A stretch of DNA of 64,000 nt, taken from Anaeramoeba flamelloides (taxonomy: Eukaryota > Metamonada > Anaeramoebidae). Shown piece after piece: positions 46,228 to 57,080 of this stretch. Position numbers and translations under genes: made by a program. Within the stretch, counting starts at the first letter, position 1. Every line of letters starts with the position of its first letter. The notes beneath the pieces were generated by a model, which was not told the origin of the DNA, ran no database searches, and saw nothing but the letters and a program-made list of their open reading frames with translations. Where the stretch lies: contig JANTQA010000040.1 in assembly GCA_027625915.1 (NCBI GenBank), positions 1,488,001 through 1,552,000 of the forward strand, in the 5' to 3' direction.

Positions 46228-46806
46228 ATGACTGAATATAAATTAGCTCTTGTCGGAAAACAAGGTGTTGGGGTTTCTTGTTTAAAAACCCAATTTGTCG
46301 AAAATTTTTTTGTTGATAAATACTACCCAATGGTTGAATGGAAATATGAACGAAAAGTGGAAATTGATGAAGAAGAGTGTGCGTTGGTTATTCTTGAAAC
46401 AACACTTTACGAAGAGTCATACTCGGTAATGAGAGACTGCATTTTTAAGCAAGGAGAAGGCTTTTTAATAGTTTACTCAATCACAAACAGAGAATCCTTT
46501 GAACAAGTCACAAAGACAATTGAGGCAATCAAAGAAATCAAAGAAATAGAAGATTTCCCAATGGTCATTGTTGGCAATAAATCAGATCTTGAGAAAGATC
46601 GAAAGATCTCTCAAAACGAAGCAATGGATTTAGCAAAAACTTACAATTGTCCTTTCTTTGAAACATCAGCAAAAAACAGACCTGATGTTGAAAAAGCTTT
46701 TTTTCAATTAGTCCGAGAAGTCAATCTTTATAATAGCAAAAATAATATCAAGAAAAATCAGTCACAAAATGAAAATCAAAAAACATACAAATGTACAATT
46801 TTCTAA
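46228..46806 (+). CDS. Ras-like protein with broken GTPase motifs (Ras1)
   Basis: 192 residues, Ras length, one exon. The N-terminus MTEYKLALVG is typical Ras. The P-loop reads GKQGVGVSC, with Val in place of the catalytic Lys16. Switch I reads YYPMVEW, so Thr35 is Met. DTAGQ reads ETTLY, so Asp57, Gly60 and Gln61 are all changed. The guanine-specificity motifs NKSD and ETSAK are intact. The C-terminus CTIF is a CAAX box; its last Phe favours geranylgeranylation, hence membrane attachment. It should bind nucleotide weakly or not at all: a pseudo-GTPase, perhaps a decoy or scaffold. The frame is intact over 192 codons, so it is not an obvious pseudogene. The 3' half is almost identical in DNA to Ras2 and Ras3. 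Its 5' flank is the arm of foldback D2. Confidence 0.88.
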   Translation: MTEYKLALVGKQGVGVSCLKTQFVENFFVDKYYPMVEWKYERKVEIDEEECALVILETTLYEESYSVMRDCIFKQGEGFLIVYSITNRESFEQVTKTIEAIKEIKEIEDFPMVIVGNKSDLEKDRKISQNEAMDLAKTYNCPFFETSAKNRPDVEKAFFQLVREVNLYNSKNNIKKNQSQNENQKTYKCTIF

Positions 46807-46954
46807 AGTTATTGCTGAAGTGTTTTTATTGTTTGATCAATTTTTTGTTTGATTTTGGTTTTTTTACTTAAATCTTTTTAAATAAAAACACTTTTTATTC
46901 TAATTTTTATTTTTTTTCTTTGAGGACAAGAAAATTATAGAAGTGAAAAAAACC

Positions 46955-47388
46955 CCTGACAAGATTTTTAATTGTGTAAATAAGCAAAATTGTTGTGTAA
47001 TTTCTTTTATTTAAAATCAAATCCTTTTTTTAAAAATCAAACTTTTTAAATTATAACTCACCCACTTATTAGAATGATGGTTAATTAAATTGAACTTGTT
47101 CAAAACACTATTCAGTCAATCTAAAAACAAGAATAAAAATTATTCATTTTTCAAATTCTCGTAAAAAACTTTCATAAAACCTATTGTTTTTTCAAAAAAG
47201 TTGATCTATTTACATGCTATCAAACAATTACTTGAGAACTCTATAGAAACCTGGCTTTAATGAACTTTAGGCAGGTTTATTACTCGGTTCAATAAAAAAT
47301 TTGGTTATTTATAAAAAGGATTTGATTAAAAATAAACGAAATTACACAACAATTTTCCTGAAATTCACAATTAAAAATCTTTTTCAGG
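46955..47388 (+). mobile_element. MITE family F, copy 2
   Basis: 434 bp. The left end CCTGACAAGATTTTTAATTG and the reverse complement of the right end CCTGAAAAAGATTTTTAATT are followed on both sides by AAAATTGTTGTGTAATTTC. The terminal inverted repeats are about 65 bp. No ORF. It begins 149 bp after the Ras1 stop. Confidence 0.85.
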
Positions 47389-48994
47389 ATAATTTTCATG
47401 ACAGTTATTTTTTTCACTTCCCTATTTCACTTTTAGATTTTTTCCTCTTTTTGGTAATACCTTTCAAGGAAACTCAATAACTACTGTTGTTGATACAACC
47501 TCTGCAAAAAAAAGGTAAATACATGTTTCAAATAAAAGAAATGTGTCTTTTTTCTAACAAACCTTCTTTCAAAAATAATCAAAAAACCACAATAAACAAA
47601 GAGCAAAAATGAATGTTGTTTAGTAAAATTCGAACCTTAACGGATCAGTTTTTTATGACAACAGGGCAAAATTTTAAAATCCATTATTGATGATCTTCTT
47701 GACTAACGAATTTTGGTAGATCCCAAGTGTCAAAAAATTAATATCGAATAAGAAAGCAAGAAAAGAAAATTTTTTTTGTTAGATCTTTTTTTTTTTTCCA
47801 TTTTTTCAGATTTAGGTAAATTATTTCAATTTATTTTATTTCTGCCCTTATAACAAGTATTAAAAATAAGAAATAATGATGAAAATGGGAATAAAAAATA
47901 CAAAGTCTTTGTTACCAGTGATATTAATATAAACATTTTTTTATATTTTTAATAGAATTCTTTTGGTAAACAAAACAATTGATATATTCAACCGATTAAA
48001 AAATAATTTCATTTTTTTAAAAATGATAGTAATAATTATTAAATTTTTAAAGTTGTTTACAAATTTTAATATAAAATTATGTTTTTGTGATGAGATTGAA
48101 ATTTGATTTTTCACAAGAAAATTCTCAATAAGATATTTGGGAATTAGTTAATTTTATCCTCAAAATTTAAAAACAATTTTTTTCTACTAAAAATGATTTG
48201 AATTATTATAAGGATCCTTGTGAATAAGGCCAAGCAATTTTTCAAAAAATTCCTCAAAATTAAAATTTTTTTTGCAATTTTTAATCATTTTTTGAAAATC
48301 AGAAAACAACTTTTTTAAAAATTCTTAAAGAAAAAATTGTTTTTTGAATAATAGATCTCAATTTAGTTGATAAAATGTAGTTATTTTTCTACCAAATATT
48401 CATCTATTGAATCACCTCACCTTTAATTAGTTTTATTGGCTAAGATTTGAATTGAAATATTAATCAAAGAAAAAGAAATATCAATAAAAAATTTTCTTAA
48501 GAAAAAAATACTTTCCAACATAAAACCAAAAATATATTTTCCTATTTTCAAGAATTAACTTAATTCATAAACACCATAATAAGTTTACTTTATTTCGTTT
48601 TATATTGGAAACATGTAAATTTTGAATTTCAAAAAAGAGACTCAAGTCAATAAATTGTTTAAATGAGGTTAACTCGTCCATTTCAAAAATCGAAACGAAA
48701 TATTACAAAAAAAATTTTTCTTAGGATTTCATTTTATTTTCAAAAAAGACTACCCCCTTCATAATTTTTTTTTTTTTTTTTTTTTTGGATTTAGAGCTCA
48801 AATTTTCTCAAAATTATAAATATTTATTATTTTTTCTTCTTGGGATTTTAGTTTTAATCATCTTTTCATCAATCCTGGATGTTTTTTAAGTTTAATACTA
48901 ATAAGAAAAATATTATACTTTAAAAGAAAGAATCAAAAGAATCTTTTTTTTAATAGAGTTTTGGAACCAAATAAAGAAATTCTTTTAATGATTA
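47389..48994. other. intergenic, nothing seen
   Basis: A/T-rich sequence with a long T-run near 48770. No gene or defined repeat recognised. Confidence 0.5.
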
Positions 48995-49475
48995 CGTTGA
49001 TCAAAATAATGCGTTCGGAAAGACTATAATCCATGTTTCAAAATATAATCTGTACTTTTTTTTCTTCTTGTTCCAAGACAACATCTAATTGATTAACCAA
49101 TAGTATAGCTAAGTTCACTCAATTTTGAAGGTAAAAATCTGGCTGGATATATTCAGTAAAATTTAAATTAGACAAGCAATTTGTTGAAAATTTTTGATAA
49201 TATTCTCAATTTTTTTGAAAATTTTTTAATGATTTTTTGATTATTAAAATTTTTCTTCAAAATTACTCTATTTTTGGAGATATATTTTGTAATTTGATCC
49301 TTCATTTTTAGAATTTCTTTTTAAATAATAGAACTTTAAGAAACCAATAACCATATTTATTTAGGGTTTGTTATAAGTTTCTTTGATCGGTTGATCTATA
49401 GGTCTTCTATAACAAAAAAACATACATTTTATTTTGAGTCACGATTAATTTTTTTGGACGCTTTATTTTGATTAC
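48995..49475 (+). mobile_element. MITE family G, copy 3 (unsplit)
   Basis: 481 bp. It starts TTGATCAAAATAATGCGTTC and ends GGACGCTTTATTTTGATTAC, inverted ends of about 18 bp. This copy shows the empty site for element H, which splits copy 2. It ends 280 bp before the Ras2 start. Confidence 0.8.
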
Positions 49476-49755
49476 AGCAAATGGAAATCAGAATAAATTA
49501 ATTTTTAATGTTTTTGAAAAAATAGACTCCAAAGGTACTTTAACAAGTGGAAAATTTCAAATAAAAATCGAGTTCATTCAAATCATTTGAGTATTATGAT
49601 TTCCAAATAATTATTTTTGAGATTCGAAAAATTCCAAAAATGGAGTATTTTGGAAACTCTTGAAATTTATTTTTCTTAAAGTCTTTAACAAGCTAACTTA
49701 AAAAACACAACTTTTTTAAATTTTGTTTTAAAACCAAATCTAACCAACTCAAAAA

Positions 49756-50322
49756 ATGATGTTATATCGTCACATTGTTGTAGGAAAAGGAGGTGTTGGA
49801 AAAACTGCACTAATGAACCAATTTGTACAAAGAAGATTTTTTGGCGACGGTTACTGGCCAATGGAAGAAGACACATATAGGAAACAAGTGGAAATTGATG
49901 ATGAAATGTATTTGTTGGATATTGTTGAAACAGAATGCCAAGAAGAAATTCAAGGTCTAGATTTGAAAGGAGAAGGCTTTTTAATAGTTTACTCTATCAC
50001 AAACAGAGAATCCTTTGAACAAGTTACAAGAGAAATAGAGAAAATCCAAAAAATGAAAGAAAAAGAAGATTTCCCAATGGTCATTGTTGGCAATAAAATA
50101 GATCTTGAGAAAGATCGAAAGATCTCTCAAAACGAAGCAATGGATTTAGCAAAAACTTACAATTGTCCTTTCTTTGAAACATCAGCAAAAAACAATCATA
50201 ATGTTCAAGAAGCTTTTTACCAATTAGTCCGAGAAGTCAATCTTTATAATAGCAAAAATAATATCAAGAAAAATCAGTCACAAAATGAAAATCAAAAAAC
50301 ATACAAATGTACAATTTTCTAA
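49756..50322 (+). CDS. Ras-like protein, altered switch regions (Ras2)
   Basis: 188 residues, one exon. The P-loop GKGGVGKTAL is intact with Lys16. Switch I reads YWPMEED, so the Mg-binding Thr35 is Met and the effector loop is altered; one residue is inserted before it. DTAGQEE reads ETECQEE: Asp57 is Glu and Gly60 is Cys, Gln61 is kept, and about four residues of the switch II helix are missing. NKID and ETSAK are intact and the protein ends in a CTIF CAAX box. GTP may bind, but the GTP-dependent switch should be impaired. Its last 80 residues equal those of Ras3 in the core and those of Ras1 in the tail, at DNA level too. The start MM is taken from the ATG after CAACTCAAAAA, a leader shared with Ras3. 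Confidence 0.88.
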   Translation: MMLYRHIVVGKGGVGKTALMNQFVQRRFFGDGYWPMEEDTYRKQVEIDDEMYLLDIVETECQEEIQGLDLKGEGFLIVYSITNRESFEQVTREIEKIQKMKEKEDFPMVIVGNKIDLEKDRKISQNEAMDLAKTYNCPFFETSAKNNHNVQEAFYQLVREVNLYNSKNNIKKNQSQNENQKTYKCTIF

Positions 50323-50580
50323 AGTTATTGCTGAAGTGTTTTTATTGTTTGGAAAATTTTTTGTTTGGAATTGGTTTTTTTTGGAATAAAAAACCAAAGA
50401 ATTTTTTTTTGTTTTTGAAAAAGTGTGACAAAAAAATTTTTCCAAAATGGTCGACTTTCTCTTTGGCTTTTTCTTTGACGTTACCCAAGTTACACTTTTG
50501 AAAACTTTTGAGGATCACTTTTTTATCTTGAATTGTTATAAAATCATAAAGAACAATAATTTTATTTTTTATTTTTTTCT
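50323..50580 (+). repeat. Ras 3' flank duplicated with Ras3, holds an empty MITE site
   Basis: After the stop, AAAGTTATTGCTGAAGTGTT is common to all three Ras genes. Ras2 and Ras3 then stay alike for about 250 bp. At about 50411-50422 this copy has an unbroken TTTTTGAAAAAGTGTGAC, where the Ras3 flank carries MITE A2. Confidence 0.85.
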
Positions 50581-53500
50581 CAATCGCAAAAAAGTGATGA
50601 AAAAATTAAAAGTAGCAAGAAAACGTTTGACCCAAAGAGACACACAAAATCACTAAAATAAAAAAAAAAATTTAATATTTGTGTTTGGGATTATGGAGAG
50701 ATACTCAATTTTATTGTATCGAAATTTTACTCAACGACACACTAAAATCTCATTAAAACGTTTTTTTTTCGAACTAAAATTTTTTAAGGCTTGTGTATAA
50801 GATGTAAAAATGCTGAAAGCTAACCAACTGATTGTTTAAGTGTTTGGTTAGTTTGTTACCTCACCCTAAGAAATCTTTTAAAGCGCTGTCGTTATTTTAT
50901 TTTCTGTAAGGTTTGAAATACAAGATATTAAACAACTCAAAAAAGATTTAAAAGTTAAGTGAATTTAAGGACTATTCATATTTACTGCTTTGTAGGGATG
51001 AGATACAATATCACCAATAAAAATGATGTCAAAAAATTTCAAATAAAAGAAAGTAAAAATATTGGACTATTTATCGATCATCAGGAAAGCATTTATTAAT
51101 CTAAAAACTTTTATTAATTTTCGAATTAAAACAAGGGAAATTTACAATCAATTGGTTTTTTTTTTTTTTCTTGGGATATAATTAATTTTCTCTTACAGCC
51201 ATTTTTTTTTTATTATTGAGAAATTTTAATAAAGAATCATGATTTTCTTTATCATTAACCAACACTTAAATAAATAAAAATTCTTTATTGTGAATAATAC
51301 CAAAGATATTATTATTATTATTTTGCCAATTTGAATTTTTTTTATAATCTAAATTATTTGTTTTTCTTTATAGAAAAAACAATCCCAGTAAAAATAGTAG
51401 TTGGCTGTCTTTATTTGTATGAATTTGAGATAATAAACAATAAATTATTTTTGAGAGGGTGATATTTATATCGCCCAGAAAGAAAAATATTTTACTTGTT
51501 GTTGAAACAATGAGTCAAATTGCGTGAGTTATTATTTGGTGAAAAGTGTGGATCTTCAAAAAAAAAAAAAAAAAATTATAAACACAAAAAATGAAAAAAA
51601 ATTCTCTTTAGTTTTTCATTCTTGTTAAATCTTTAAAGATAGAAAAATAGTTATATTCTTTAACACTGTTGTAAAATAAGAGAATCTCAACCAAAAAAAG
51701 TAATTGTTCTGAATTTCAACTTTTTAAAAAATTATTTTCTTCATCCATCTCAACTTACAAAATAGTTAAAACTCATTAATAACAACACATTTTAATACCT
51801 ATTTTTTTCTGAATAAAAAAACATAACTGGTTAAATAAGATAAAGACTAAATTCAATTTTCACTTTTCTTAAATTCCCCTGTCTCTTCTATTTTTAATAT
51901 TAAAAGACCATTTCCAAAAACTGGTCTGTTTAATTTCTCAAATAAAAAAAAAACAAAAAACGGGAAAGATTCAATAATATTAATAAACAGTGGAGTATTA
52001 TTAAATACAGATCTTTATTATAGAAATAACCAATATAAATATGAATAGAAAAAGGGTTATTTTTTTTATCATTTTTTTTTTTTTTGCTTAACTTTCATAA
52101 AAATAACAACTTCAATAATTTCTAAAATTGTAATAGTTTTACCAAATTTGCTAGATTTTGTTTTTATTCTATTCTTCTCATTTTCTTCATAATATTTATT
52201 TAGATAATTTGTGAAATTTCTTAAATTTTAAGATGGAAGTAGAACAGTTCCATTTTAGACTATTTTTGGTTGTTTGTTTTTATTTTATTATTTTTGAGAA
52301 AGGTGATTAGAAAATCCAGAAATTTTCTTTCCATTTTTTAAATTACTAAAAATAATAATAATCTTTATCATCATTTTTAATTAATTATGCAATAAAAAAT
52401 TGTTTTACTTCCTTTTTTAACACCCTAGAAAAACTAAGCATCCAACGACACTCTATGTCACTTGACGACAAAAATGTTCATTCATATTATTATTATCCCT
52501 AATATTTTTTAAAAATTCTAAATCTTTCAACCTAGAACTAATTATATTTAGTTTTCTCTAAAATTGATTAAAATTGGAAAATAACTAATTTTAAATTGTA
52601 TACTTTTCAATTAATATTTTAGTTGTCTTTTTATGAAAATTGTATATTTTTTGATATATTTTCCAAACCAAGAATTTATAATTTATTTTTGAGTTTAATA
52701 CCTCTTTTATATATCAAAATTCTCACTTGGTCAATTTTTTATTCACTTATATAAATTATTCTTGGAGAATGTGTATTAATATTTAAAAAATTTATTACTT
52801 TTTTATTTATCCAAATATATATTGTGTTTAAATCTTTTTGAGTTAGATTGATAATTAAAAGTCAAATTTTTTTATATTTTTATGTTGTATAGCACTTAAT
52901 CAATATTATTTTCTAATAAATCTTATTTGATTGAAGCTAAAATATAACAATTGTAATTATTTGAATAGAAATTTCAGTATAAAACTGTGGATTTTCAAAC
53001 CCTTTCAAACTAAATTTTGAATTTGGTGAAAGAAAAAAGAAAAAAAAAACTCAAAAAATTCAGTTTTTTCCATTATTCACTAACTTTCGATTTTTCCAAT
53101 ACTCAAAGAGTGACATGACATTAAAATAGATATTGTGAAATTAAATTTCTTTTTATTAAAAAATCTAATAACAAAAAATAAATTTTCAGAGGATTCTTTT
53201 GCAAAAAATTCAATCCAAAAAAATCAAGGTTTAAAAGTATTCTCAATGCCAAAAATTCAAAGAAAGAAAATGATTAAAAGGATAAAAGAAATACAAAATC
53301 CAATAATTAAAAAAAATCCCATTTCCATCTTAATCGCAAAAAAAAAAAAGAACAACCTAAAAACAAGTTTCAACTGATTATCAATTGAAAAAAATCATAT
53401 TTTAATAATAAAAAAAAAAATCGAATTTTTATCTTATTTTATATTATCAAAGTGTTCAATACTTCAATTTGAAATAAATAATTTTCTTTCAAGTATACAA

Positions 53501-53976
53501 ACAATTAATTAGATTATATCTAATTTGTGGTTTTTTTTTTAACTCACTAAATTTGACAAAGTGAGGATTATTTAACATGATTCTTGAGAGAAAAATCACT
53601 CTTTGAACAATCAAAAAAAAAAAAAAAAGAATTTTAATTAAATCCCTTTCAATCAATTTTTGTTTTTTTCATCTATTTAAATCAATTTTGTTATATAGAA
53701 TAATATTAAAAACGTTTATTCTAGGTATATAAATCAATTACGTTTATAGAATAATATGAAATAGATTAATTCCAATGACCAGAATACATTGAAGGATAAA
53801 AAACACTTAACTGTTATTTAAAGACATCGTTCTGAAATATATTGAAATCTTAGATATAGAATGGAAGAAATGTGCCATTTTTGTTGTTTTAACAACAATA
53901 CTTTTATAAAAAAGCTTTTTGGGTTGATATCAAGAATAAATAAGGAAGTGTTTTTTTCATTTTTTTTTCTCTAATG
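50581..53976. other. long intergenic stretch, nothing supported
   Basis: About 3.4 kb of A/T-rich sequence with homopolymers. A lysine-rich frame at 53135-53377 has only a GTG start and no family signal. Confidence 0.5.
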
Positions 53977-54453
53977 TAGTCAAAATAACCCGTGCAAAAA
54001 AATAAAATGCGTGTTTCAGAATAAAAAGCGTGTTTTTTTGTTATAGTTGACCATTACATTAACCAATCAAAGAAACCAATAATAAACCCTAAAAAATATG
54101 GTATTGGTTTCTTAAAGTTCTATTATTTAAAAATAAATTCTAAAAATGAAGGATCAAATTGCGAAATTTATCTCCAAAAATAGAGTAAATTTTTCAGAAA
54201 ATTTTAATCATCTTAAAAAAAAAAAAAATTTCAAAAAAATGAGAGTATTATGGAAAATTTTCAACTATTTGCATGAATAATAATTTAAATTTTACTTTAA
54301 ATATCAAGGAATTTACCTTCAAAATTGATTTGAACTTGTGTATAATATTTGATAGTAGAATGGATGTTGCCTTGGTACAAGAATAAAAAAAAGCACGGAT
54401 AATATTTTGAAACTCGGATTATAGTTGTTGGTAGGCTTTATTTTGATCACTGT
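53977..54453 (-). mobile_element. MITE family G, copy 4
   Basis: About 477 bp, inverted relative to copy 3. It starts TAGTCAAAATAACCCGTGC and ends GGCTTTATTTTGATCACTG. The body is collinear with copies 2 and 3 (AGTTCTATTATTTAAAAA, GAAGGATCAAATTGCG). It lies about 1 kb upstream of Ras3. Confidence 0.8.
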
Positions 54454-54759
54454 ACTTTTTATTACAAAACAAAAAAACAAATCAGAGACTATATTGAAGT
54501 GGAATTGTAGTGGGTATTTCTTTTAAAAATTGTAAGATCAATCAAATCTAGTAAAAGAAAAAGTTTAAAACCTCGATAAGCAAATATAATCAAAAGTTCA
54601 ATTGATTTTATCCATTTCCTATTCTTTGACACCTCAAAACTTCGAATTCATTTTTAATTTTGTTGTTCCCTTTGGTAATTGTTGTTTTTACATTCTACCA
54701 AAGTTACCTGATTCAAATAAAAAAACATTGAAAATTTTTTTCCAAAAGTGAAAAAAGAA

Positions 54760-55506
54760 TAAAATGAATAAACCTCGATTTTTTTTGTCAATTCTTTAAT
54801 AATGAACCAATTTTGATATAATTCTATAATTGATTTTGTTATCCCAAATATAACTCGAATTATAAGAAGAAAAATGCAAGATCTTTCAGCTCTTCAAAAT
54901 ATTAAATAAAGGGGTTTTATTGTAAAAATAATCCCATACTACAATCTAAAAAAATATTGAATAATACATATTATTAGAGATCTGAAAAAATTCTTTTTTA
55001 TATACCAATTCAATTTCATCAAGGTAGAATTCATTTTGAGTATTTTATATGACTAAAAATTCAATTTTTAAATTTATTTGTCAAATTAAAAACTTTTTAA
55101 AAATCAAAGTAATTTTTGACAAATAAAAAAATCAAAAGAAACTAAATTTTCAAAGAGAGACAATACAAATGATCTCCAAAACTCAAACCCAACAACAGCT
55201 ATAACAACACACATCTTTAAATATTGCTTTAGTTTTGAAATAGTTCCAAGATAAGAGGATATATTACCTAATGAAGAAACACTAAAAATTGTAAAGAGCA
55301 GAAGAACATTTTGAGGTAAAAAAAAACTTTCCATACTTTAATGATCAGAACTTTAAAGAGCAAGAAACTCACATAACCATTCTTCTCTTTATAAATATAC
55401 CAAATTAATTCCAAATAGAGGAAAAATAAACTACAAATTTTTAATCGAGGTCAATTCGATGGCTTTTATTTTTTCTTACATTTTCAAATCCAAATAAACT
55501 CAAAAA
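54760..55506 (+). repeat. Ras3 5' flank, copied at 61.3-63.3 kb
   Basis: The 740 bp before the Ras3 ATG align with 61310-61565 plus 62870-63290. Shared blocks include AACCTCGATTTTTTT, AATTTATTTGTCAA, ACAGCTATAAC and TTTTAATCGAG. It probably carries the promoter and leader; no specific element can be named. Confidence 0.7.
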
Positions 55507-56064
55507 ATGACTGAAATAAAGTTAGCAGTTTTTGGTCAAGGAGGAAGCGGAAAATCTGCACTAACAATTCAGTTTATCCAAAACCATTTTGTTGAAGAAT
55601 ACTGTCCTACCATCGAAGACAATTATAGGAAGCACATTGAAATTGATGAAGAAAGGTATTTGTTGGATATTCTTGACACAGCAGGCTCAGAGGACTGGAG
55701 TAAAATGAAAGAATTGTACACAAGGCAAGGAGAGGGCTTTTTATTTCTTTACTCAATCACAAGCAGAGAATCATTTGAAGAAGTCACAAGAAAAATAGAA
55801 ACAATCCAAAAAATGAAAGAAAAAGAAGATTTCCCAATGGTCATTGTTGGCAATAAAATAGATCTTGAGAAAGATCGAAAGATCTCTCAAAACGAAGCAA
55901 TGGATTTAGCAAAAACTTACAATTGTCCTTTCTTTGAAACATCAGCAAAAAACAATCATAATGTTCAAGAAGCTTTTTTACAATTAGTACGAGAAGTCAA
56001 TCTTTATCATAGCAAAAATAATGACAAGAAAAATCAAAACACAGACAAATGTAAAATTCTCTAA
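55507..56064 (+). CDS. Ras-family small GTPase, motifs intact (Ras3)
   Basis: 185 residues, one exon. All nucleotide-binding motifs are present: P-loop GQGGSGKSALT, switch I YCPTIEDNYRK with Thr35 (close to the Ras/Rap effector loop YDPTIEDSYRK), DTAG followed by Ser61 instead of Gln61, NKID, and ETSAK. The C-terminus CKIL is a CAAX box whose Leu favours geranylgeranylation. It should be a working membrane-bound switch. Ser61 predicts slow intrinsic hydrolysis and, as in Rap (Thr61), dependence on an Asn-thumb GAP such as the RapGAP encoded at 17813-28314; this partnership is inference. The ATG follows CAAATAAACTCAAAAA. Its 3' flank carries MITE A2. Confidence 0.95.
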   Translation: MTEIKLAVFGQGGSGKSALTIQFIQNHFVEEYCPTIEDNYRKHIEIDEERYLLDILDTAGSEDWSKMKELYTRQGEGFLFLYSITSRESFEEVTRKIETIQKMKEKEDFPMVIVGNKIDLEKDRKISQNEAMDLAKTYNCPFFETSAKNNHNVQEAFLQLVREVNLYHSKNNDKKNQNTDKCKIL

Positions 56065-56160
56065 AGTTATTGCTGAAGTGTTTTTCTTGTTTGAAAAATT
56101 TTTTGTTTGGAATTTTTTTTTTTGGAATAAAAAACTAAAGAATTTTTTTTTGTTTTTTAA

Positions 56161-56929
56161 GGGATTAGCTTCTACCAAGGAGAAGTCTAAGATTAAATCA
56201 TGCTGCTCTTGGGGTTAACCACATTAGTGCTACATGGTTCAAATGTCTCTAAAAAATCGATTAGTCAAGTGGTAATATTTATTGATTTCATCAATTAAAA
56301 ATGATCTATGTATTAGTAAAAAACCCAGCAATTTCAGAAAAAAATCTGCCTTTGGCCACAAATTTATAGGTTGAATTATCAATATTCAGACACCAAAGTT
56401 ACAAAAATATCTTTCTTAAATTTGTGGCCAAATGTAGATTAGTTGTTAAAACATTTGATTGTTTTTAAAAATTAAATAATTAAGGAATAAATTTTTTTGA
56501 CAAATTATTTCTGAAATATTGGAAATATATTGATGTAACAATTAGCCTTATAAAAAAGAAACAAAACTAATCAGTCTTTAGGTTTTTTATGTTGATCATT
56601 ATTGAGTTATCCTTTGAAATTAAAAAATTATAAAAATAGTTACTTTTAGGAAGTTCTAAATATAAATTATTAAATACTGTAATTCTTATTATTTTGATTC
56701 CTATTTTTATTTTTAGATTTGGAAAAGGAATTAAAAAAAAAATTTCATAAATGAAAATTTTTAAGAGTGATCATTAGTTCGTAAAAAATGTAATAATTTA
56801 TTGTGTAATAGGATTTAAAATAGATTTTTTAGAGTCACAGAAACTATTTGAGCCATGGCATACTAACTTCATTTCTACCCAATTTCAACAAACTTTGATT
56901 TTAGGGAAATCTATGGTGGCGCTAATCCC
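56161..56929 (+). mobile_element. MITE family A, copy 2 in the Ras3 3' flank
   Basis: 769 bp between TTAA at 56157-56160 and TTAA at 56930-56933. It begins GGGATTAGCTTCTACC and ends GTGGCGCTAATCCC; 9-bp perfect inverted ends. Outside the element the flank resumes (AAAAAGTGTGACAAAAAAA) exactly where the Ras2 flank is unbroken, which proves precise insertion with TTAA duplication. It begins 96 bp after the Ras3 stop, so it may lie in the transcript. Confidence 0.93.
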
Positions 56930-57080
56930 TTAAAAAGTGTGACAAAAAAAATTTTCCAAATCGTTCGACTTTCTCTTTTACATGTTATTTAACTTCATCT
57001 AAGTTCCGCTTTTGAAATTTTTGAGGCTCAATTTTTTAAGAGAATTGTTTTAAACAGCGAATAAACAACAATAATCCTAT

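Noticed and set aside
50307-50656. Two overlapping frames after Ras2
   Set aside because: They lie in the duplicated Ras 3' flank; the Ras3 counterpart is not open.
53135-53377. 80-codon Lys-rich frame
   Set aside because: Starts with GTG and has no pattern beyond A/T-rich composition.
55104-55334. Minus-strand 76-codon frame and its counterpart at 62885-63109
   Set aside because: Both are in the copied Ras 5' flank; the peptides are not conserved although the DNA is.
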